DNA of 64,000 nt from Bisbaumannia sp015645095 (GTDB lineage: Bacteria; Pseudomonadota; Gammaproteobacteria; Pseudomonadales; Halomonadaceae). The translations under genes were made by a program, and so were the position numbers. The stretch lies in the NCBI GenBank assembly GCA_036871055.1, contig CP141893.1, positions 1,054,001-1,118,000 on the forward strand. The letters are read 5' to 3'. Of this stretch, positions 60,879-64,000 are shown piece by piece. Position 1 is the stretch's first letter, and each line of letters begins with the position of its first letter. The notes below the pieces were generated by a model. That model was not told the DNA's origin. It did no database searches and saw only the letters and a list, made by a program, of their open reading frames with translations.

Positions 60879-61067
60879 GGCATGGTGGGCCCGGGGGAAA
60901 TACGGCCATTCTACTGCGTGTCGCGGGATGACACGACCCCGGCGCAGGGGGGTTACCGGGTGATCGAAGCTGGAGTGGCTGAGGATAGCCCCGGGCCGCC
61001 GTGCCGAGAGGGTGCCAACCGCGATAGCCCCGAGGCCGGCGTTTGGCCACTGTTCAAGGAGAGAGTT

Positions 61068-62747
61068 ATGCCGTCAGCGTCACCCCTGTCCCGGCGACCG
61101 GCCTGGCGGGCCCTGGTGGCCCACCGCGAGGCCCTGGGGGAAACGCATCTCAAGACGCTGTTCGCCGAGCAGCCCGACCGCCACCGGGCCTTTACCCGCA
61201 GCGCCGCGGGGCTGACCCTGGACCTGGCCAAGCAGCGCTGGACCCCCGAGACCCGGGAGCGGCTGCTGGCCCTGGCCCGGGAGGCCGATGTCCCCGGGGC
61301 GATCGGCCGGTTACTCGATGGCGAGCGGGTCAATATCAGCGAGGATCGCCCGGCGCTGCATACCGCCTTGCGCCTGCCCGAGTCTGCCTCCCTGGTGGTG
61401 GAGGGCGAGGACCTGGTACCGGCGGTGCATCGCACCCTGGCGCGCATGGAGGCCATGGTGGCCAGGCTGCATACGGGCCAGTGGCGGGGCGCTACCGGCA
61501 AGCCGATCCGTGATGTGGTCAACCTGGGGGTGGGCGGCTCCGACCTGGGTCCGCTGATGGTGACTCACGCCCTGTCCGACTTTCGTCCCGAGGGCGTCCA
61601 CGGCCTCGAGGTGCATTTCGCCTCCACCATGGACGGCTCCCAACTGGCCGACTACCTGGGGCGCCTCAACCCCGAGACCACCCTGTTCGTGCTCTCGTCG
61701 AAGTCCTTTACCACCATCGACACCCTCTCCAATGCCCGCACCGCCCGGGACTGGCTGCTGGCGCGGCTGACCGGCGAGCGTTTCGGCATGCCGGCGGCGC
61801 TGGTCATGCGCCAGCACTTTGTCGGCGTCTCGGCCAGCCCCGAGAAGATGGGCGACTGGGGCATCGCCGAGGCGCACCAGCTGGAGTTCTGGGAGTGGGT
61901 CGGCGGGCGCTACTCGCTGTGGGGGGCCATCGGCCTGCCCATCGCCCTGGTGGTGGGCATGGACCACTTCCGGGAGCTGTTGGCCGGGGCCCACGCCATG
62001 GACCGCCACTTCCGCGAGGCGGAGCTCGCCGACAACCTGCCGGTGCTACTGGCCCTGGCGGGGATCTGGAACGTCAACTTCCTGGATATCCGCGCCCACT
62101 CCATTCTCCCCTATGACGGCCGCCTTGAGTACTTCGCCGCCTACCTCGAGCAGCTGGAGATGGAGTCCAACGGCAAGTCGGTGACCCACGACGGCCGCCA
62201 GGTGGACTACGCCACCTGCCCGGTGCTCTGGGGCCAGCTGGGGCCCAATGCCCAGCACGCCTTCTATCAGTTGCTGCACCAGGGCACCCAGGCGGTGGTC
62301 TGCGATTTTATCGCCCCGCTGCGCCGCTACGACGAGGTGGCGGACGACGCCACCCGGGCCCACCTCAAGGAGCAGCACCGCCTGACGCTGGCCAACTGCT
62401 TCGCCCAGTCCCGGGTGCTGATGCTCGGCGACGAGGCCCTGGCGGATGGCGATGCCCAGCCCAGCCACAAGCGTTACCGGGGCAACCAGCCCTCCACCAC
62501 CCTGCTGCTGGAGCGCCTGACCCCGGCCACCCTGGGGGCGCTGATCGCCCTCTACGAGCACAAGGTCTATGTCCAGGCGGTGATCTGGGATATCAACCCC
62601 TTCGACCAGTGGGGGGTGGAGCTGGGCAAGCGCATCGCCGGCGAGACCGAGCGGATCCTCGCCCGCCGCCGCGGCCAGGAGGCCATGGACGACTCCAGCC
62701 GCGGGCTGATCGAGGCCTTCTGGGCCGCCGAGGCGGAAGCGTTATGA
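61068..62747 (+). CDS. pgi: Glucose-6-phosphate isomerase Pgi (559 aa)
   Basis: Interconverts glucose 6-phosphate and fructose 6-phosphate. The start at 61068 follows AAGGAGAG; the long in-frame extension upstream is antisense to cmoA and false. Family signatures: VNLGVGGSDLGPLMV, FVLSSKSFTTIDTLSNA, GQLGPNAQHAFYQLLHQG and INPFDQWGVELGK. Normal length. Confidence 0.96.
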   Translation: MPSASPLSRRPAWRALVAHREALGETHLKTLFAEQPDRHRAFTRSAAGLTLDLAKQRWTPETRERLLALAREADVPGAIGRLLDGERVNISEDRPALHTALRLPESASLVVEGEDLVPAVHRTLARMEAMVARLHTGQWRGATGKPIRDVVNLGVGGSDLGPLMVTHALSDFRPEGVHGLEVHFASTMDGSQLADYLGRLNPETTLFVLSSKSFTTIDTLSNARTARDWLLARLTGERFGMPAALVMRQHFVGVSASPEKMGDWGIAEAHQLEFWEWVGGRYSLWGAIGLPIALVVGMDHFRELLAGAHAMDRHFREAELADNLPVLLALAGIWNVNFLDIRAHSILPYDGRLEYFAAYLEQLEMESNGKSVTHDGRQVDYATCPVLWGQLGPNAQHAFYQLLHQGTQAVVCDFIAPLRRYDEVADDATRAHLKEQHRLTLANCFAQSRVLMLGDEALADGDAQPSHKRYRGNQPSTTLLLERLTPATLGALIALYEHKVYVQAVIWDINPFDQWGVELGKRIAGETERILARRRGQEAMDDSSRGLIEAFWAAEAEAL

Positions 62748-62781
62748 GCCGAGATTATCTGTGGCGGCGAATTCAGGGGCG

Positions 62782-62877
62782 CTGGGGGCAAGCCGGCGCG
62801 AAGCGTCTTTTTCAGGGACGAAAAAGTCGAGCGCCCAGGGATGGGTTCACAGCGTCTTCGCGAAGGTTTGCCCCCAG
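62782..62877. repeat. Nested inverted-repeat element between pgi and yqiA
   Basis: Three nested perfect stems: CTGGGGGCAA (62782-62791) with TTGCCCCCAG (62868-62877), CGCGAAG (62797-62803) with CTTCGCG (62856-62862), and CTTTTTC (62807-62813) with GAAAAAG (62820-62826). The whole 96 bp can fold as a branched cruciform. It looks like a dispersed intergenic repeat, but only one copy is in the window. The rest of the 223-base gap holds no gene. Confidence 0.7.
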
Positions 62878-62970
62878 GTTAGCCCCGACTCATGTCGCAA
62901 CAAGCTGGGTTGGGCAAGGCATCTCGAGTCGGGCATGGTCAGTGCTGGTTATCCATCCAGGGGTTGCGGT

Positions 62971-63615
62971 ATGCTAGGCGCACCGCGACACGGGGAGCCG
63001 GCCTCGGGCCTGCTCTATCTGCATGGCTTCAATAGCGGCCTGGGCTCCCCCAAGCTGCGCCTGATGGTACGGGCCAGCGAGGCGCTGGGACTGGCCTGCG
63101 TGGCCCCCCAGTTGCCCCACCGCCCCGAGGCGGCCCTGGCCCTGGCCGAAGACGCGCTCCCGACGCTGGGGCCTAGGCCGCTCTTGGTGGGCAGTTCCCT
63201 GGGGGGCTTCCTGGCCAGTTGCCTGGCCGAGCGACACGGCCTCGCGGCGGTGGTGATCAATCCGGCGGTGCGGCCGGCGGCGCTGATGGCCGACTGGATC
63301 GGCGAGGACTTCGTCAACGACCACACCGGCGAGGCCTTTCGCCTGACGGCGGGCCACCGGGAGGCACTCTCGGCCATGACGGCCGAGCGGCTGACGCCGG
63401 AGCGCTACCTGCTGCTGCTGGGCACCGCCGACGAGACCCTGGACTGCCGCGAGGCCTTCGCCGCCTACCGCGGCGCCGCCACCCTGCTGCATCCCGGCGG
63501 CGATCACGCCTTCACGGCGCTGGCCGACCATCTGCCGGCGGTCCTCGCCTGGGGCGGCCATCGCCTGACCCCGGAGGCGGCAAGGCGTATCGCCGAGCAG
63601 GACAGACGCCACTGA
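62971..63615 (+). CDS. yqiA: Esterase YqiA (214 aa)
   Basis: Alpha/beta-hydrolase of the YqiA family. LLYLHGFNSGLGSPK opens the domain, the nucleophile elbow is GSSLGGFLAS near residue 75, and the catalytic His is in GGDHAFT near the end. The Asp is likely in GTADETLD. Start at 62971 is chosen by family length; the longer in-frame extension runs into the inverted repeat element. Upstream of parE, as in E. coli. Confidence 0.92.
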   Translation: MLGAPRHGEPASGLLYLHGFNSGLGSPKLRLMVRASEALGLACVAPQLPHRPEAALALAEDALPTLGPRPLLVGSSLGGFLASCLAERHGLAAVVINPAVRPAALMADWIGEDFVNDHTGEAFRLTAGHREALSAMTAERLTPERYLLLLGTADETLDCREAFAAYRGAATLLHPGGDHAFTALADHLPAVLAWGGHRLTPEAARRIAEQDRRH

Positions 63616-63687
63616 AATAAGTGAGGGGCGCCGAGGGCAGGGCGCGGCTACCATGGGCATCGATAACGACTAGCGACCGGAACATTT

Positions 63688-64000
63688 ATGACGCAATACA
63701 GTGCCAGCTCCATCGAGGTACTCTCCGGACTCGAGCCGGTGCGCAAGCGCCCCGGCATGTACACCGACACCAGTCGCCCCAACCACCTGGCCCAGGAGGT
63801 CATCGACAACAGCGTCGACGAGGCCCTGGCCGGTCACGCCCGGGAGATCAGCGTACGCCTCGGCGAGGATGGGCGCATCGAGGTGGCCGACGACGGTCGC
63901 GGCATGCCCATCGATATCCACCCGGAGCATGGCGTCTCCGGGGTCGAGCTGATCCTCACCAAGCTGCACTCCGGTGGCAAGTTCTCCGACTCCAGCTACC
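63688..64000 (+). CDS. parE: DNA topoisomerase IV subunit B ParE (3' partial, first 104 codons)
   Basis: Decatenates chromosomes with ParC. The GHKL ATPase N-terminus is clear: IEVLSGLEPVRKRPGMYTDT, HLAQEVIDNSVDEALAGHA, ADDGRGMPIDIHPEHGVSG and LTKLHSGGKF. The TDTSRPNHL variant after PGMY separates ParE from GyrB. The gene runs off the right edge. Confidence 0.95.
   Translation, partial: MTQYSASSIEVLSGLEPVRKRPGMYTDTSRPNHLAQEVIDNSVDEALAGHAREISVRLGEDGRIEVADDGRGMPIDIHPEHGVSGVELILTKLHSGGKFSDSSY

Noticed and set aside
59985..61067. N-terminal extension of pgi to 920 codons
   Set aside because: The extra part is antisense to cmoA and the phospholipase D-like gene; Pgi starts at 61068 with a good ribosome-binding site.
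1..64000. tRNA or rRNA genes
   Set aside because: No cloverleaf-like or conserved rRNA stretches were recognised; a covariance search was not possible.

Overview
The window is high-GC gammaproteobacterial chromosome. The housekeeping neighbours (nudF-yqiB-cpdA, yqiA-parE, cmoA/cmoB, greB, cysDN, pgi), a type VI cluster in the gene order of the main Vibrio cholerae cluster, and a heme-uptake operon suggest a Halomonas-like marine or halophilic bacterium. The family assignment is an inference; only the class is well supported.

Layout. (1) 1-9100: the C-terminal 2313 residues of a giant Ig-repeat surface protein, followed by a complete diversity-generating retroelement (DGR). It has a variable repeat (VR, 6808-6961) that forms the last codons of the adhesin, a template repeat (TR, 7260-7413) full of AAC/AAT codons, a reverse transcriptase with the DGR-type IGxxxSQ motif and YMDD (minus strand), and an Avd-like four-helix protein. 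19 of the 22 VR/TR differences lie at template adenines. This is the most striking system here. (2) 9810-16780: a pilus locus with an EAL protein, a tandem duplication of a small Hpt-like gene plus a pilin, a two-domain pilin/tip protein, and a convergent usher-chaperone pair of the CS1/TcfC type. (3) 17025-41538: a complete type VI secretion cluster (TssA-TssM all present), with a sigma-54-type promoter, candidate enhancer repeats and a VasH-like activator. It ends in a VgrG that lacks the usual needle, a PAAR-like protein, a repeat protein with a needle-like tail, and an unknown AT-richer gene. (4) 41563-44140: a small graveyard of insertion sequences. An IS5-family element has split a cyclodipeptide synthase gene that becomes continuous when the element and one TA copy are removed. 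(5) 44166-50740: greB, a TPR protein, nudF-yqiB-cpdA, and cysD-cysN with a four-helix-bundle cassette between them. (6) 50751-56941: a heme-uptake operon hmuP-R-S-T-(33-aa ORF)-U-V, read on the minus strand behind a candidate Fur box. (7) 57029-64000: a membrane metallopeptidase, cmoB, a phospholipase D-like protein, cmoA, pgi, yqiA and the start of parE.

How parts work together. The DGR rewrites the extreme C-terminus of the adhesin, while its nearly identical 954-bp repeats allow length change, so one surface protein has two diversification routes. The type VI operon carries its own sigma-54 activator, and the clearest target is the hcp promoter. The conserved parts of tssC and clpV have a different codon style from the rest of the cluster, suggesting gene conversion.
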